Assembly: GCA_009760855.2 (NCBI GenBank)
Contig: WPIO01000008.1
Span: 10,610,001 to 10,674,000 of the forward strand
Source of the DNA: Cristatella mucedo
Lineage: Eukaryota; Bryozoa; Phylactolaemata; Cristatellidae
Direction: 5' to 3'
DNA length: 64,000 nt
Shown here: piece after piece, positions 1-16,366 of the stretch
Position numbering within the stretch: position 1 is the first letter of the stretch
Layout: each line of letters starts with the position of its first letter
Notes under the pieces: generated by a model
Seen by the model: only the letters and a program-made list of their open reading frames with translations
Told to the model about the DNA's origin: nothing
Databases searched by the model: none
Made by a program: the position numbers and the translations under genes

Positions 1-164
1 ACTTGACCCAAGTGGGTGCTCGACTCGCAGAGGAACCCCACTGTAGGGTCACCGACGGCTGCTCGCCAGCGTGGCTCATGAGCATGGCGCTCTGAATGTG
101 AAGAATGGTGCCTCACCACTCGCCTGCATCCCATGGCCCCAGCATATGGTAATGCAGGTCACAA

Positions 165-429
165 ATCAGCAAGTCTCTCTCTGTCTCTTTTAATCTCTCT
201 GTCTCTGACTGTCTCTCTCTCTCTCTCTCTCTCTGACTATCTCTGTCTCTCTGTGTTTCTCTATGTCTCTGTCTTATCTTTCTCCTCAATGTGTGTGTAT
301 GTGTGTGTCTCTCTCCCTTTCTCTGTGTGTCTCTCTCTCTCTCTCTCTCTCTGTATGTGTCTCTGTCTGTGTGTGTCTCTCTCTGTCTGTGTCTCTCGCT
401 GTCTCTGCCTCACCTGTCTCCCCTGTGTG

Positions 430-506
<77 letters not shown>

Positions 507-577
507 CTGTATGCATGTGTTCTCTCTGTCTCTCTGTCTGTCTCTCTCCCTCGTTCTCTGTGTGTGTGTCTCTCTCT

Positions 578-668
<91 letters not shown>
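165..668. repeat. Compound (CT)n / (GT)n microsatellite
   Basis: An interrupted CT-rich tract runs from about 165. It contains a long (GT)n run at about 423-504 and ends in a pure (CT)n run at about 588-668. The open frames here on both strands are low-complexity Ser/Leu, Cys/Val or Arg/Glu translations of the repeat and are not genes. Confidence 0.97.
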
Positions 669-670
<2 letters not shown>

Positions 671-1417
671 ACCAGCCATCAACCCAACCCGAGAGCATCT
701 GGCTCACAGCAGCTGCTGGCAGAGCAGGTGAATGCAGTCATGGCAAAACCGCAGACGTACTGAGTTACTGGAATTTAGCTGGTATGGACCAATCCTTAAC
801 CTTCAGCATGGGCAGCTAATCCTTTGGGTCTCAACGGTCTTTGGCAGGCTTGCCATCATCCAGGCCACTGAAGTATTGCTATCGAAGGGTAAGCCGCTCC
901 CACCCCCATGTCATAAATTTGCAGAATAGTCATAGCCATCATCAGAAAGTAAAGAGCCACGAAAGCAAGCAGATCAGTTTGCCATCAGATGTCCTGAGCT
1001 GCTGCCGATCATGCTGCTGCTAACTTCATCAACTACCTTCACTCAGCTATGCTTCTTGATTTCCATTTGTTGCGTGAGATGTGGTGGCTGGTGGCTGCTT
1101 TCTGAGCACCGACAGGCAAAGTGAGTAAACACTGCCCAGCCTAACACCTACCATGACTCTTCATAGGTCCGTGCCAAGTTACAGAGAGAAGGGCTGGAGT
1201 GCATCGAGTTATACGAATAAAATAATAATTATCTTAAATCTTTCTAATGTACTAACTGACTCACTGCATGGTACCAGCCGTTCACCCGATCGACCCTGTG
1301 GGCATAGGCCAGTGACCCTAGCTGGAATTTGCATGGCCTGCCTGAGCAAGTACACATCGCACACCAAACATCCAAAGCCCCTAGATTGAGTCAGACAGAT
1401 GGGCAGGCTGAAGGATA
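669..1417. other. Intergenic, no gene seen
   Basis: No supported gene. At about 1018-1118 there is a faint trace of the LINE group B 3' region (the stretch around TTGTTGCGTGAGA also found at 7545-7557). The rest shows no recognisable structure. Confidence 0.5.
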
Positions 1418-2455
1418 ATAATAATATAATAATAATAATAATAATGCACTCGATAAAGCGCCCTCAGAGAACTCAATCTCTTTCTAGGAGCTTTACATTG
1501 GCTGCAAAGGGAAATGCAATTGAATGATGAGTAATATCATGCTTAAAAAACAAACAAAATGAATAACATGGTTAGGGGTGACATGCACAGGGTCAGCATG
1601 CAAATGTGGTTAGTGGCAGCACGCATAAGCACATGAAGGACTAATCACAGGGACCCATTAAATGCTGTCCTAAATAAGTGTTTTTAAGTACTTTTTAAAT
1701 GTGGTCAAGTCAGGGAATGTTCTGACGCAAGTCGGGGGGGGGGGAGTTCCAGGCTTTGGGAGCATATGAACTAAATGCATGGTCTCCACAGGATTTGAGG
1801 TTTATACGAGGTATTGATAAACTGTTGGATTCCGAAAAGCGGATGGGACGATGCTTGGCCTTGTGGGGGAGTAGATCAGAGAGACAGGCTGGAGCCGAAG
1901 AATGAAGGGACCTAAAAGTGAGCGACAAAACCTTGAAGTCGATCCATTGCTTGACTGGTAGCAAGTGCAGGTCGGCGAGAAGTGGTGTGGTGTGGCAACT
2001 GCAACGCTCACGACAGACAAGCCTAGCTGTGGAGTTTTGCACCATCTGTAATCGCCTGATTGCACATGCCGGTAGGCCAGTAAGCAGTGAGTTGCAGAAG
2101 TCGAGATGGGATGTCACGAATGCATGGACCAACTTGGACGTGGTATCCTTATCTAAACAAGCCCGAATCTTAGCAATGTTATGTAGCTGAAAGTAGGCAG
2201 ATTTGACTGTGGAGCTTACGTGGTCGTCTAACGAGAGGTCGCTTTGGAACATGACACCTAGATTTCGAGCTGATTCGACAGAAGATAGGCTGGCAGAGCC
2301 AATTTTGAGCGGCAGCCTTTCCAATTTCTGAATCAGACTGGGTTTGCCCATAACTAGTAAGTTAGTTTTATCATCGTTTAGTTTAAGAAAATTTGCTGCC
2401 ATCCATGTATGGATGTCATCAATACATGCAGCAAGTGAGTTGAGAGAATTCGAGG
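1418..2455 (-). mobile_element. LINE group A, 5'-truncated, C-terminal reverse transcriptase
   Basis: A CR1/L2/Rex1-like non-LTR retrotransposon on the minus strand. The open frame from about 2447 down to 1710 reads through the end of the reverse transcriptase domain. It contains the block WMAANFLKLNDDKTNLLVMG, then SARNLGVMFQSDLSLDDHV, then HAFVTSHLDFCNSLLTGLP, which are standard landmarks of this clade downstream of the catalytic centre. The catalytic FADD-type motif is missing, so the copy is 5'-truncated and dead. The 3' UTR ends in a hairpin (1455-1495) followed by an ATT-type repeat (1418-1444). The body is intact enough to suggest a fairly young insertion. Sister copies lie at 27749-28213, 35840-36368 and 39470-39890. 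Confidence 0.9.
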
Positions 2456-4156
2456 TGCTCGAAGGCTGGGAGGGATCAAAGCAAAGGTACAGGAAGGTGG
2501 TTTAGTCAGATTGAGACCAGATTTCGATGGCACACTCTTGCCAGCCATTCAATCTGTCCTACACGAGCCCCAGCTCTGTCTGTCGACGGTTTCTAGGAAG
2601 GACAGCACCGGCCAATTAACTGAGGAATCTCTCTCCCCCCCCCCCCCGTGACTCTGTCATTTCTTCTCCGGCTGCTGCAGGCTTTCCGAGCAGCTCGTGT
2701 AACTGCTTTCAATGAGTTCTGCCCATTTTCTCTTTACGAGCATTCTTCCACTGGGGGCGTTGCTGGTAAGAAAAATACTGGGGGAGCTCACTTCACAAGC
2801 AGCTCCCACACTTGCCCGAAGCTTCTCTGGAAGCCGACTCCGACCTGTGCTGTCCGGAGAACCTTTGATGCTGAATCTAGCGTCCAGAGTGCACATTGAA
2901 GCAATTAAATAAAACAAATATCTTCTCTCTCGCATACTGAAGCCGCACGTAGAATCGCCGGATGGTTACACAAGCCTCTCAAAGAGACTCTGTAGAATCA
3001 AAGAGGAGCTCATTGCAATTGTGGGCTCGGCTAGCTAGCCGTAAGGCCGGCTGGCTAAATTTAGGCGGTTAATGGGAGCAATAAACTGCTCTAACGACTC
3101 AGTAGCACGCCGTATGCAGAACGGCACAGGAGCCGCCAGACCAACTGTATCCGCGAGGCTGGGTGCCCTTCGACCCCCTCTAGCTTTTGAGATCGCAGCT
3201 GCAGCAGCAGCTGCTGCTGCTGCCGCCGCTGCTGCCCCTTCCTCCTCAAGCGAACGCCCGCGGCCTCCTTGGAGCCAGTGGGCAGATCGAAGCCTTTTCA
3301 AACGACTGTCCTTTGTCACTAACCATAGCCGTGCGGTCTGCGACCAGAAAGACGGCTGCCTGACCGGCGCTCCTAAAAAGGCCGTCCAAGACGCAGCAGC
3401 CGGCGCCGAACCCTCGCCGGCGAACAAAGCCGCACGGGGCATTGCCGATAACGGTTGACGAGCGTCACCCCTCCCTTCCCCCCCCCCCGCAAGGCTAACT
3501 CAGAATGGATCGACCCTGTTCCGGCAGGGACCGTCGACCTCAAATCTTGAGACGCCTACTTCGGATGTTTGCACGCACGCGCGCCGCCGGAGCGAAGCCT
3601 GCGAGGCAGCACGCCGCCGCTAGCGTGCAGCTATGCCACCGCCGCCTGAGGCGGCTTCGTCATTCTCCCGCGACGAGACTAGCCCGACCAGCCCAGCCTC
3701 AGTCGGAGGCCGGCGGCGAAACCTTCGGCCGCAAGCGGACTGGCGAGGGGGGTCCACCGATAGCAGCGAGCGCGTCGAGCTTGCTCTAGTCACCGAATTT
3801 CATCGCAACGTCCGTGTCGCTGCTGCGCGCCAGCTAACCCACCTCGACGCCGCACGGTGGAGCGCGTTTAATAGCGCGGTTAGATCGCAAGCGGCTTCGC
3901 ACGCCCGGACGTTGCCCCCACCTCCTCTCAGCAGGCTTGCACTCGCTAAACGCCGAGCCCGATGCCACTGCTAGATGCGCGGGTCGTCCGCCCCGGCGGC
4001 GCACCAAATTCATCAACTGGCTTGAAAACGGGCAACTGGACAACGAGAACCAAGCGATTCTTTCGAGTACTGTGAGCCGGTGACCTCGCCCTAACCATCC
4101 CACCTCCCCCCCCCGTCGCCCCACCACCGACCTCGACCCGGGCCGCCGGGATGCCT
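2456..4156. other. Intergenic DNA upstream of ACT-1, becoming CpG-rich
   Basis: No supported gene. There are poly-C runs near 2635-2647 and 3480-3488 and a GCN trinucleotide stretch at about 3195-3235. From about 3030 the DNA is GC- and CpG-rich up to the ACT-1 promoter. Overlapping open frames on both strands have no recognisable domain and are best explained by base composition. Confidence 0.6.
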
Positions 4157-5855
<1,699 letters not shown>

Positions 5856-5940
5856 AATGCTGCTGCATAAACTCGGGGCTGTGCATTATTCTGGAACTGA
5901 CTTGTTCTTATACTGTTTTGAAATACCTTCCAAGTTCTGT

Positions 5941-5946
5941 AGTAAA
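5941..5946 (+). terminator. Probable poly(A) signal AGTAAA, ACT-1
   Basis: The variant hexamer AGTAAA lies about 85 bases after the stop. It follows the TACTGTTTTG element at 5911-5920, which is also found in the other actin 3' UTRs. ACT-2 has the same hexamer in the same context. No AATAAA is seen closer to the stop. Confidence 0.55.
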
Positions 5947-6867
5947 AGTCGTTAATATGTTATCCTGTCTGTTTATGCACATGAGTAGCACTCATCAACA
6001 GTAGCTTGCTCGTACGTAGTCCATATGTAGATGCCTGTTTGCTTTTTAAGCACACGCATTTCGGTCTCTTTACTTTCTAGATCTAACATTAGCTACATTA
6101 AAAATCGTTAGCACACACCTTATTAATAGCAAGCTTGATTTGTATGGGACATGTCTCTGGCTAGCTGAGTATTTTACATAGCTAATAAGAGCCCTTATAG
6201 ACTGTGCTGCCATAAAGAATGCACTGACAGAAGCTAGATTGTAAACAAATATATTGTAAGTCTTGGTGTCTCATGCACAAAATCAGAGGGAACTAATCAA
6301 ATTACTTTTGCATGATGTCACCCATTGATGTTCTGATTAAATCTCTTGATAGCCATGCTAAAGTTCAAAGGTATTAGTCAACCAGTGAGTAGAACTTAAC
6401 GAGCATGTATATAAAAGCAACGGTTATGTAAACATGATGAGTCATCTGAGGATGAATAGTAACTGATTCAGAGTCAACCCATCAATAAAATTAACTGTCT
6501 TCTGAAATTAAAGGTTGTTATCTGGCGGCAGCTGCAATTATCAGGAGTTGACCATTTATCTTGCATCACTGACCAGAAGGCTTACATGACAGCCTGCTTT
6601 CGATGGCTGAGACAGTGCTTAGTGGTGTGGAAGCTTGGAGGGCAAGCTGAGCTACAGAGATGAGTTGCACTATGGCAAGGGTTTTATAAGGGGACCTTAT
6701 ACTAGTACAAGCTGCATCGGGCAACATCAAGAGTTTTGAGACAGGAGAGCAGGGCAGTTCGATGTGCATTTTTTATTAAGCTGTTAGGAAACCTTAGTTC
6801 GTGATCAAGCTTGATTTACTGCATGCAGTAGTACAGTGCCAGCCAGAGAATCGATCCCCGGTGCCAA
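5947..6867. other. Intergenic DNA after ACT-1, nothing recognised
   Basis: AT-richer sequence with no supported gene, no long repeat and no recognisable transposon. Confidence 0.5.
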
Positions 6868-7205
6868 TCATAATAATAATAAAGCATTTGCCTAGCACCT
6901 TACGAGAACTAGGTAGCATTCTATGATGTAGTATTTATTGCAAAGGAAGCCACTGCACTGGTACTTAGGCAGTAGAGCTCACCTCTAAACAGGCTCAGTA
7001 GGTTACACTCAAATTTTTTTGTTTGACCAATTCCGAATTCGTATCTCCGAATTTTCGTAAGTCGAACCGTCGGAAGTCAGGGCTGGCTGTAACGATAATA
7101 TCACATTTGCATAGGACCTTAAGCGACTTGATCGCATTCTGGGATGTAGTACTGCAAAGGAATCCACTGCTCGTGTATTTTGGTAGAGCTCCTTTTTAAC
7201 AGTGA
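6868..7205. repeat. Two degenerate copies of an A/T-tailed LINE-derived tail
   Basis: A stretch beginning with an AAT repeat at about 6870 and running through GCATTTGCCTAGCACCTTA and a GTAGTATT...TGCAAAGGAA...CCACTGC segment to about 6990 recurs in altered form at about 7090-7200. Both resemble minus-strand copies of the LINE 3' tail that is widespread in this window. Confidence 0.55.
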
Positions 7206-7685
7206 GTTGTATCTACTAGTTGACCCACAAGGCCCACCACGGCTTGGCTCCTTCATACCTAGCTGAACTGCTGCATCAGTTTCAGCCTGTTCTCGCCCTC
7301 AGGTCCTATGTGGACAATAAATTAGCTGTCCCATTCCTCCGCTTAAAGACAGTTGGCGACAGAAGCTTTAGCTTTGCAAGTCCTAGACTGTGGAACTCAC
7401 TTCCACAATTCTTACGCAACGACATCTACTCTCCAACTGCCGACTATGGCACATCTTTTTCAGCGGTCCTGAACTGCTACTTCTATGCTACTCACTACCT
7501 CAACTGCTCTCCTAACTCTGCTATGCTTCCCACTTTCTCTTTGTTGCGTGAGACGAAGTCTGTTGGGTACCGAATGCGTACCGAAAGCCGCTTAGGCTGT
7601 GAGTGCGCTATACAAAACTCTCCTGCATAACACCCACATGGTTATTTATGACTTTGTAGAGTTACTGAAGGAGATACATTACATT
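7206..7685 (+). mobile_element. LINE group B, 3' fragment
   Basis: The frame at 7220-7630 gives the last part of a CR1/L2-like ORF2 protein: HHGLAPSYLAELL, then FLRLKTVGDRSFSFASPRLW and NSLPQFLRNDI. This is the conserved C-terminal tail of this clade. After the frame come a stretch around GCTATACAAAACTCTCCTGC and a (TTACA)n-like terminal repeat near 7670-7685. Related copies are at 22188-22310, 24612-24880, 29400-29745 and 62510-62765. The reverse transcriptase core is absent. Confidence 0.85.
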
Positions 7686-8479
7686 ACATAGTTGTACTCA
7701 CGAGCATGCCATTGGATTGGAGAGGACGCCGGCCACTTACTGCCATATAGTATGCACTTAAGTCCATAAATATACCAAAGAAAAACCTATACCTATACGA
7801 TTGTGATCTTCGGAGGGTTTTTACTGTAAATGCACTGTTTTCCATATTTGGATGGCTTATTATAAGAGCAGGTCCTTACGGGAGGTCCTATTGGTAACAG
7901 CTTCAAGTTCCCTACGAACTTGCAAAACAGTGTATTTATTGTGTCGATAACTTGAGTGCCTGGTTGGAGTTGCCAGGGTTGTCATTCTTGGCTGATGTTT
8001 TAAATGAAACAGAAGAGATAGATGAATGAATCGTGGGATAAAGTTAAAATGCACTATCCGGTCGCAGCTGCAGGTGTTCTCGAGCTGTCCCTCTACAGCA
8101 AGCCTTCATTACTTCTCAGCTTCGGTCGCTGCCGGTGCCTGGGTTGATGTCGGGTGTGGAGGAGCGACCCTGCCAAAATGCGATCGGGTATGTGCTGCAC
8201 CTCGGCAAGGGTTCAAAAGCGAAATCCCGATACTAGTGCGAGCCAATTTAGGTGACACTACAACGCCTATCATAGACTTGACTCGGGTGCTAGTGAGGTT
8301 GTACTTCAGCTGAACGGCTCCCCTTCGGGCGAATCCGGCCGAACTCACTGAGCAAGCAAGGAAGTGGGGAGCATTCTGGTGCCACCTCTCGGACTAGGCC
8401 ATTACTAGTGTACAACTATTGAAGGACTCAGCAGCTCGGCTGGTCTGTCATCAACAGTCGGAGCTGCCACTGCACACCA
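7686..8479. other. Intergenic, nothing recognised
   Basis: No supported gene, repeat array or transposon. Confidence 0.5.
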
Positions 8480-8990
8480 CTTCCGAACGAGCTTCACAGG
8501 TTCCCTATTAAACTTTGAATCACCTTGGAGATCCAATGTCGAGCTCAGATCGGTCTCTCCACTTGCTTGCCCCAGCTTACCTATCCGACTTCAAGAGCTC
8601 TTCCTCCGGTGAGCTCTTGAAGCACCTGCTCCTCGACGTCTAGCCGTTTCACAGTTCCTCTCAGCCAAACTGGGATATTTCGGTGATCGGGCCTACTGAT
8701 CGCATGCATCAAAAGACTGGAACTCAGTGCTGACTTGTGTCATCACCTGCAATGACCTGCCCACTATTCAAGTCTCAGCTGAAGACACTGTGCTCAGCTA
8801 TTCACGTGCCCCGGTGAACTTGTACATTCAGTTCAGGTGCGATTTATGTGCACACCTTCTCATGATGATTTAGTGCATGTAACACACCAAACGACCTACT
8901 AACCGGTAGCTCTGGGTATTTTCTTGTGAGCTCTTGCTTGCTTGTCTAACCATCAATAATCCTTGAGCAGAGGGGTTTTAAAGCACCCGG
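8480..8990 (+). mobile_element. LINE group D, degenerate 3' fragment
   Basis: The stretch CCAGCTTACCTATCCGACTT and, further on, GGAACTCAGTGCTGACTTGTG and TCTCAGCTGAAGACACTGT match the end of the group D elements at 26871-27312 and 51310-52560. The frame is broken several times. It is an old, dead copy. Confidence 0.6.
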
Positions 8991-10175
8991 ATGGCAATTT
9001 GTTTTCTTAGATTGCTACACAAAACACGCATTACAATTATGCTCAGCTGAATGACATCAATGACGCTAGCACAGCACAGCAGCTGCTCTGAGGCCGAGCA
9101 GCAGCTGTGCAGCCATCTGCCACTGAAAGCCAGTGCATGAATTCACGCTCAACCCCCCTCCGAGAATAAGCCTGCAGACAAAGCTGTGGTGCAGGCGTTC
9201 TCTACAGCCGCGCTGTGCTGCCGAGAGTCACACAGCTCCACTCGGCCTGCACGACAGGAGACAGACACGAGCTGAGAGCTCGGGCACCGACCAAGCCAAG
9301 AGGCTCAGCAGCACAGCACGGCTCAGTGGGCCGAGGGCCCAGCGGCCGCGGGCTCGAGTCTCATTGTGCCTAGTGCCCTTCTGGTGTAACCGTTCGAGCA
9401 CAGCAGCGTGCCAGCCAACGAACTAGGGCTGAGTCAGACTCTGCTTCATCGGGTCGGGAGGCACACAAATGACTGGCTCTCGAACGCCAGCGCATCGCCC
9501 GCCCGCCGCTAGAGCTCGTGGGAGCAAGAGTCATTCGCTAAATTCAAGCAGCATAGCAGCTGAGAAAGCTAAACCGGTGGCTGCCAGATGGCCACTAGCC
9601 ACTGGCCACGAGCTGACTCAATATATCGATAACTGGAAAGATATTTAGCGTGCCACCAGGTTCCAGGTCACAAGCAGAACGGCTGAGAAAGCGCCGAGCG
9701 GCTAGACTGCAGCCGACCCAGCGGCTCCACAGGCTCTGGACTCCACAGCCAAGCACTCATTCTGACAGATTGGGGGAGAAGGTGGCAAGTGTAAGCCACC
9801 GCAGGTATCGACATACATGAAGGGACCGAATAGAGATCAAGTTCTGTTAGGATGCTATATAAATTAATTACATTTATATTTATTTATCTATTTATATATC
9901 GACTCAGGAAGCGGCAGGTGACCAAGGCTAGGAAAATCGGCAGGCAAATTCAGCTGAGAACAAAATCGGGTGAGGCGACACTGATGCAGCAGCTATGGCA
10001 GCAGCAGCACTGGTCATCGAGCAGGCACACATGTGCGTGGTGGCACATGCAGGCACACGTGTGCGTGCTGGCACATACGTGCACACACATATTCAGTTGC
10101 ATGTGCTTGCGAACCAACTCACTGTAGACAAATAGTAATAGGGTAATGCACACGAGCACAAGCAGTGCGTTCGCT

Positions 10176-10176
<1 letters not shown>
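8991..10176. other. Intergenic with one solo LINE-like tail
   Basis: No supported gene. At about 9825-9900 AGATCAAGTTCTGTTAGGAT and an AT-rich run resemble the LINE 3' hairpin tail on the + strand. The rest is unremarkable. Confidence 0.5.
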
Positions 10177-10225
<49 letters not shown>

Positions 10226-10245
10226 CACAGATACACACAGGCACA

Positions 10246-10285
<40 letters not shown>

Positions 10286-10312
10286 TACACACACACACAC
10301 ACACACACACAA
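10177..10312. repeat. (CA)n microsatellite
   Basis: A (CA)n tract with a few interruptions (GGCACAGATA and GATA units) runs from about 10177 to 10312. Open frames here are His/Thr or Val/Cys translations of the repeat. Confidence 0.97.
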
Positions 10313-13300
10313 CTTACAAACTCACACATTTTCAAATGTCAAGATACTCACACACAAACGTATGCATACACTCACAAATGCATGCAGGCACTAACAAACA
10401 CAAACGCACGTGCGAAGTGAGTGGCAGCAAATGACACAGCGAGCGGCAGCATTATTCCTTGTTTGTGCAGCCGTTCGAACCCGTCACACGAGCTGAGGGT
10501 TCACAGCACACCGAACAGCCAGCGCCAGGTCTAGCAGGACTCGAGAAGCTAGGGCGGCAGAGGGCAACGGGTGACTCCGAGCCTTGGCAACTGCTCTGCC
10601 CCTTGCCTTCCTGGACTTGTCAGTCATACAGGAGCAGGACGAGGAAGCAGGCGTGCTATACTAGTCCTAAGGACTCAGTAGAGTTCGAAAGCCATCCGAT
10701 GTTCGTCAGAGGTTATGAGAGACTTTGTGGAGGCATTCACTGCACCCTCTCTCTGCAAAGGATAATGTGATATAAAAAAGTAAGAAGAATATGCCATGCA
10801 CTTCATGTAAAGTTGAGCCCGTGACTCTGCAGCAGGAGATTTGAGCCCTGGCAGCCAGCCGCCTAGCTAAGAGGCTGAGAGGTGCTCGGATTTTACTGAG
10901 AGGCATGCCATTTTCAAAAACATGCTTGCTCCGGCAAGGCCGAGGCTGGACTCTTCCCTCCTGAGCGAGTTCCTGGCTATGCCATGGCTGCCAGCACAAC
11001 CATGGCGATTGACATGAGCTGGCAGCTTAGATCAGACCGGAAGCAGCAGAGATCTGCACTATCGGCACAGGTGCAAAGGTTTTCATAGGGAGATCGCCTA
11101 ATAAGGAAATCGCAGTAGCCAAGTGTTCACTGCACAGCAGCAGCCTGAGCCTGGCTGCCGTGTTACAGATGCCGGCAGTCTTTTAGCCACAGAGCAATTT
11201 CAGAGCCGCAGCACACAGTGCAGACACGACTGGACAGCCACCACCTGACAGCGGAGCTCCCTCGAGTAAAGCCACAGCAGAGCGATTGCAAACGATAGCA
11301 GTGACTGCACGCACGTATCCACGATCCCGAGAGATTAATCCCCGGACAGGAGGGGCTGCACCATAAGTGGCGGCAGCACGAGTAGCAGCAGCAGCAGCTA
11401 CACCTGTATCAGAAGACTGATCAGGCACCAGCCGACTGAAACAGGCACACATGTTACATGACCGAAGCCATAAATTGTGCACAAGGCTGAGCCAACGATA
11501 GCTGGTCGTCGTGTCCTTTTCAGCAACTCTCTAGCAACACACTGCTGCAAAGGGTGCTCACAATTTTACAGCCACTGCCAGCCGACTGCTAATGCAAGTC
11601 TCTCAGTGAAACTGGCACTAGCTGCCATTAGCTCGCTGGGCAAACCAGGTGGTCCTGCAGCCAGGTAATATAATTGTACTTTATAATGCCGACAAGACGC
11701 TCAGCTAAGCAGCAGAAGCGCAGGGAATGCAGACTCTGCTCCGTCCGCAGGAAGCGGCTACCTCTTGCACGCTGCTACAATGTCGCAGCACGGCCCCTCT
11801 TCGCCGGCAGGTCGCCTCCGATCCTGAAAAGGCTCAAGCAGCCGCTCAAGGGGCAGGGCAGAGCTTCAGGGGGTCCAGAGACCTCGAAGTCTACAGTGGC
11901 TTTCGACCACAGCCAGCGGCACGTCTCCTGGGTCATGAATGCCCTGACACGCCTCGTTTTACAAACTCGGTGCCATTAGCACCTAGAAGTGCACACAATA
12001 AGCCAGCAGTCAGCAGTGCTTCATTCAGCTACCAGTAATATTCTGCTTACTGCAGAATAAATGGGAAAATGCTACTATCCTACCAAGCCAGCGGCCAGTA
12101 GTCAAGGCAGAGCAGGTCTGCATTAGATTGTTATTCTGCTCAACGAACGAGCACACAAGACACGCCCCTGCCACTGGTACTAGTGGTGCTCTGATGCTTC
12201 AACTATTGGAGCTGCAGCTGGTGGTGCTGCTGCTGCTAGTGACCTGCGCAGCAGCAGATTACATCAAGAACTGTGCAGTGAGACAGAGGCGGTGCCGTGG
12301 GCTTGAGCTCTGTACTTGTAAGTCACCTGAGTGAGGTACTCACCGATAAGCAAGCACATGCATACCCAAGATTAAGCCAAGGAGGGGCCAAATTCTTCTG
12401 TCAGAGGCAGCCAATCATAGCGAGGTTGAAGGGGCGTGCCTCATGCTATGCTGTATGACACTCCTTCCGGGATCGGTCTAGGGGCCACCAAGAGCCCTAC
12501 AGCTCTTCCTCTTCCTTACAGCTATGCAGTAAGCCATTGCCAACCCCTCTTATGTCAAAAGGCTACGCAATTTGCTTTTTTGGTGATATTCGGTAATTCA
12601 TGTCAAAGCTTGTTATCAAACACAATCTGTTTTATCAGCCATATTTTACCTAGTAAGGTATCCATTCTATTGCAAAGGCAGCTAATCAAGTGGAGTGAAT
12701 AAAAGGTTGCTGTAAATGCATATAAATAGGTCTTCATCAATTGAACTCAAGTATGGCCATATAACCAAAGAGCAAGATGATCAAAGGCAGTTGGTTTGTT
12801 GCATCAAAGAGCATCGTCATTGTCTGGTGAAGTCATACTAAAGTTTAATCATCCAGGTGCAAATACAGGACTAGTTGTGGCTATCAATACTCTTCATGAC
12901 TCACTAGTTATGATCACTCCTCTTGATGTTGATTACACGGTCACCAAGCTTCTTTTGATTACGCCAGTCGTTCTTTTTTTATTATGCCAGCCGTTCACAC
13001 GAGCTGGTAGAAAGAAATGTCGATACTGTAAGATCAGGCTAGCTCAGTACGATGCTGAGTGCGTAAGGTGCAGGCTACCAGCGGCCCACCGTGCAGCAAA
13101 TGACTTGTTTGACCAATGCAAGACCGTCGCAAGGATTTCGTCATATTTATGCTACCTTTACCACCCTGTATGCTTCATTTCCAGCTTCTCGTCCTGCGTC
13201 TCGTCTCTTTTCCGTCTGAAAAAGGGCATTCGGGGCTACTCCGAGTCGTGGCATTTTCGCCTCCGAGAAGCTCGACTAAACTCAGGCACGTACAGCCAGC

Positions 13301-14775
13301 TGCCGCTAGTGGGGCTAACTAGAGGCACCGACTAGTGGCAAGCAACTAATTGGCCTGCGTCGGAATTGCCCCCCCCCCCCACCGAGCGTACCTATTAGGA
13401 GCTGGCGCCTATACTAAAATCGCCAACTGCTAGCGAGATACACGTTCATTATTGGCAGGGAGATCGGCCAGACAGAAGCGGCATCCGCAAGGAACGAGCG
13501 AGCTAGCCAGCGAAGCTGAAGCACAATAATGGAGGCGGGCAGAAGCAGCGTCCGGGGACCGGCGGCATTGAGAGAAAAGGACCGCCAGCCATCGTCGGTC
13601 GCTCTCATGCGAGAGCAGCCTCCGGACAGCAGCGCCAGGGCAGCAGATGCAGCTTCGCAAGCAAGCGCCGCCCCCCCCCCCCGCCCAGTCCAGGCGCCGC
13701 GCGAAAAAGAGCCGCCGCCGGCACGGCTCGTCGCGGCGGTACGCCCTCGCCTCCGCAGCCGGCGGGCGCTCGGCCCGGCAACCTGTGGATGCCGCCGCAG
13801 CGTGCGGCGGCTATGGCTGCCACCTGGCGAGGTCCGCCAGCAGCGCGAGCGGCCGCTCCGAGCGACGTTGGCGTTCGTCGACAATGCGACCGCCAACCGT
13901 TGCGGTCGCGCGCGCGTCTTTAGAAAACCGCTACCCGGAAGCGCTCGAACGCCCGCAGGGCACAGAAGCTTCGAGAAGTTCGGACGAGGCACGAGGGCGC
14001 GCGAGCCCGGCGACTGCGCTAAAGCCGCCCGCGACGGCCGCCAGGACACGCTCGCACTAGCGCGTCTCTCACGCACCACGAACCCCAATAGTCCGAGCGT
14101 TCGGCATGGCGGCCGTCGCGGCGCTGAGAGGCAAACTGCGATGACCCAGTTTGGGCGACTACGCCCCATCCCAAGAAAGCCGCGGGCGCCGGGCCAGTCC
14201 GCCGAGCCGCGCTACCTGTGGATGGATGCTCGGGCCTGGTCGATTGATTAGCCTCGTCGACGAGCGGCTGCAATTGATCGCTGGGCAGACTCGCCCGAGC
14301 CCAGAGTGACCGTGCTGCATGCAGTACGCGGGTTGCGTCGCCGCCGCCCTACGGGGCCGCCACAGCACAGCTACCGTTGCAAGCGAAAACTATAGCCGTG
14401 AAGCGACGCGCGGCGCCAACGGGCGACGCTGCAGGATCGGCGCGCACCGCGCACAGCATTTAAAGCATCTCAAACGCGACAGCTATATGCGATTAAAAAG
14501 AAAAACACCGGCTTATAGGGCGAAAGAAATCCGCTCATATCCCGGCTTGTACCCGAGAAGGTAACGCCGCAAACAACGCATATTATTCAGTACCGTCATT
14601 TGATACAACATAACAACGCAACCAAGATTTAGTATCGCGATCGGGTATAACAGTCTCACTAGCCTTAACAAGAAAGGGTTATGAAGCATGCGGCGGAGCC
14701 ACCCGCCGCCCGCACGCCGGGGCGGCGGCAAGACCGATAGCGCCGGTTCCGCCGGCAAGAAGGCGGAAGTAGCCT
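10313..14775. other. Intergenic between ACT-1 and ACT-2, no gene seen
   Basis: About 4.4 kb with no supported gene. The part from about 13450 to 14450 is GC- and CpG-rich and precedes the ACT-2 promoter. Long open frames on both strands there overlap one another and show no known domain. The poly-C run at 13371-13380 is the only simple repeat of note. Confidence 0.55.
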
Positions 14776-16288
<1,513 letters not shown>

Positions 16289-16360
16289 GGAGAATAAGCT
16301 CCTTTGGCAGTACAACTGCGTCGTACTGACCCGTACTTGTACTGTTTTGATATGTTCTCT

Positions 16361-16366
16361 AGTAAA
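16361..16366 (+). terminator. Probable poly(A) signal AGTAAA, ACT-2
   Basis: AGTAAA follows TTGTACTGTTTTGATAT, matching the arrangement at ACT-1. It lies about 73 bases after the stop. There is no AATAAA nearby. Confidence 0.55.

Noticed and set aside
10177-10312. CRISPR-like or other regularly spaced array in the simple repeats
   Set aside because: They are plain dinucleotide repeats with irregular interruptions. There are no spacers, and the DNA is eukaryotic.
13414-14251. Long overlapping frames of about 240-250 codons on both strands upstream of ACT-2
   Set aside because: CpG-rich DNA has few stop codons. The frames overlap one another, are rich in Arg/Ala/Ser/Pro, and no domain or splice context is visible.
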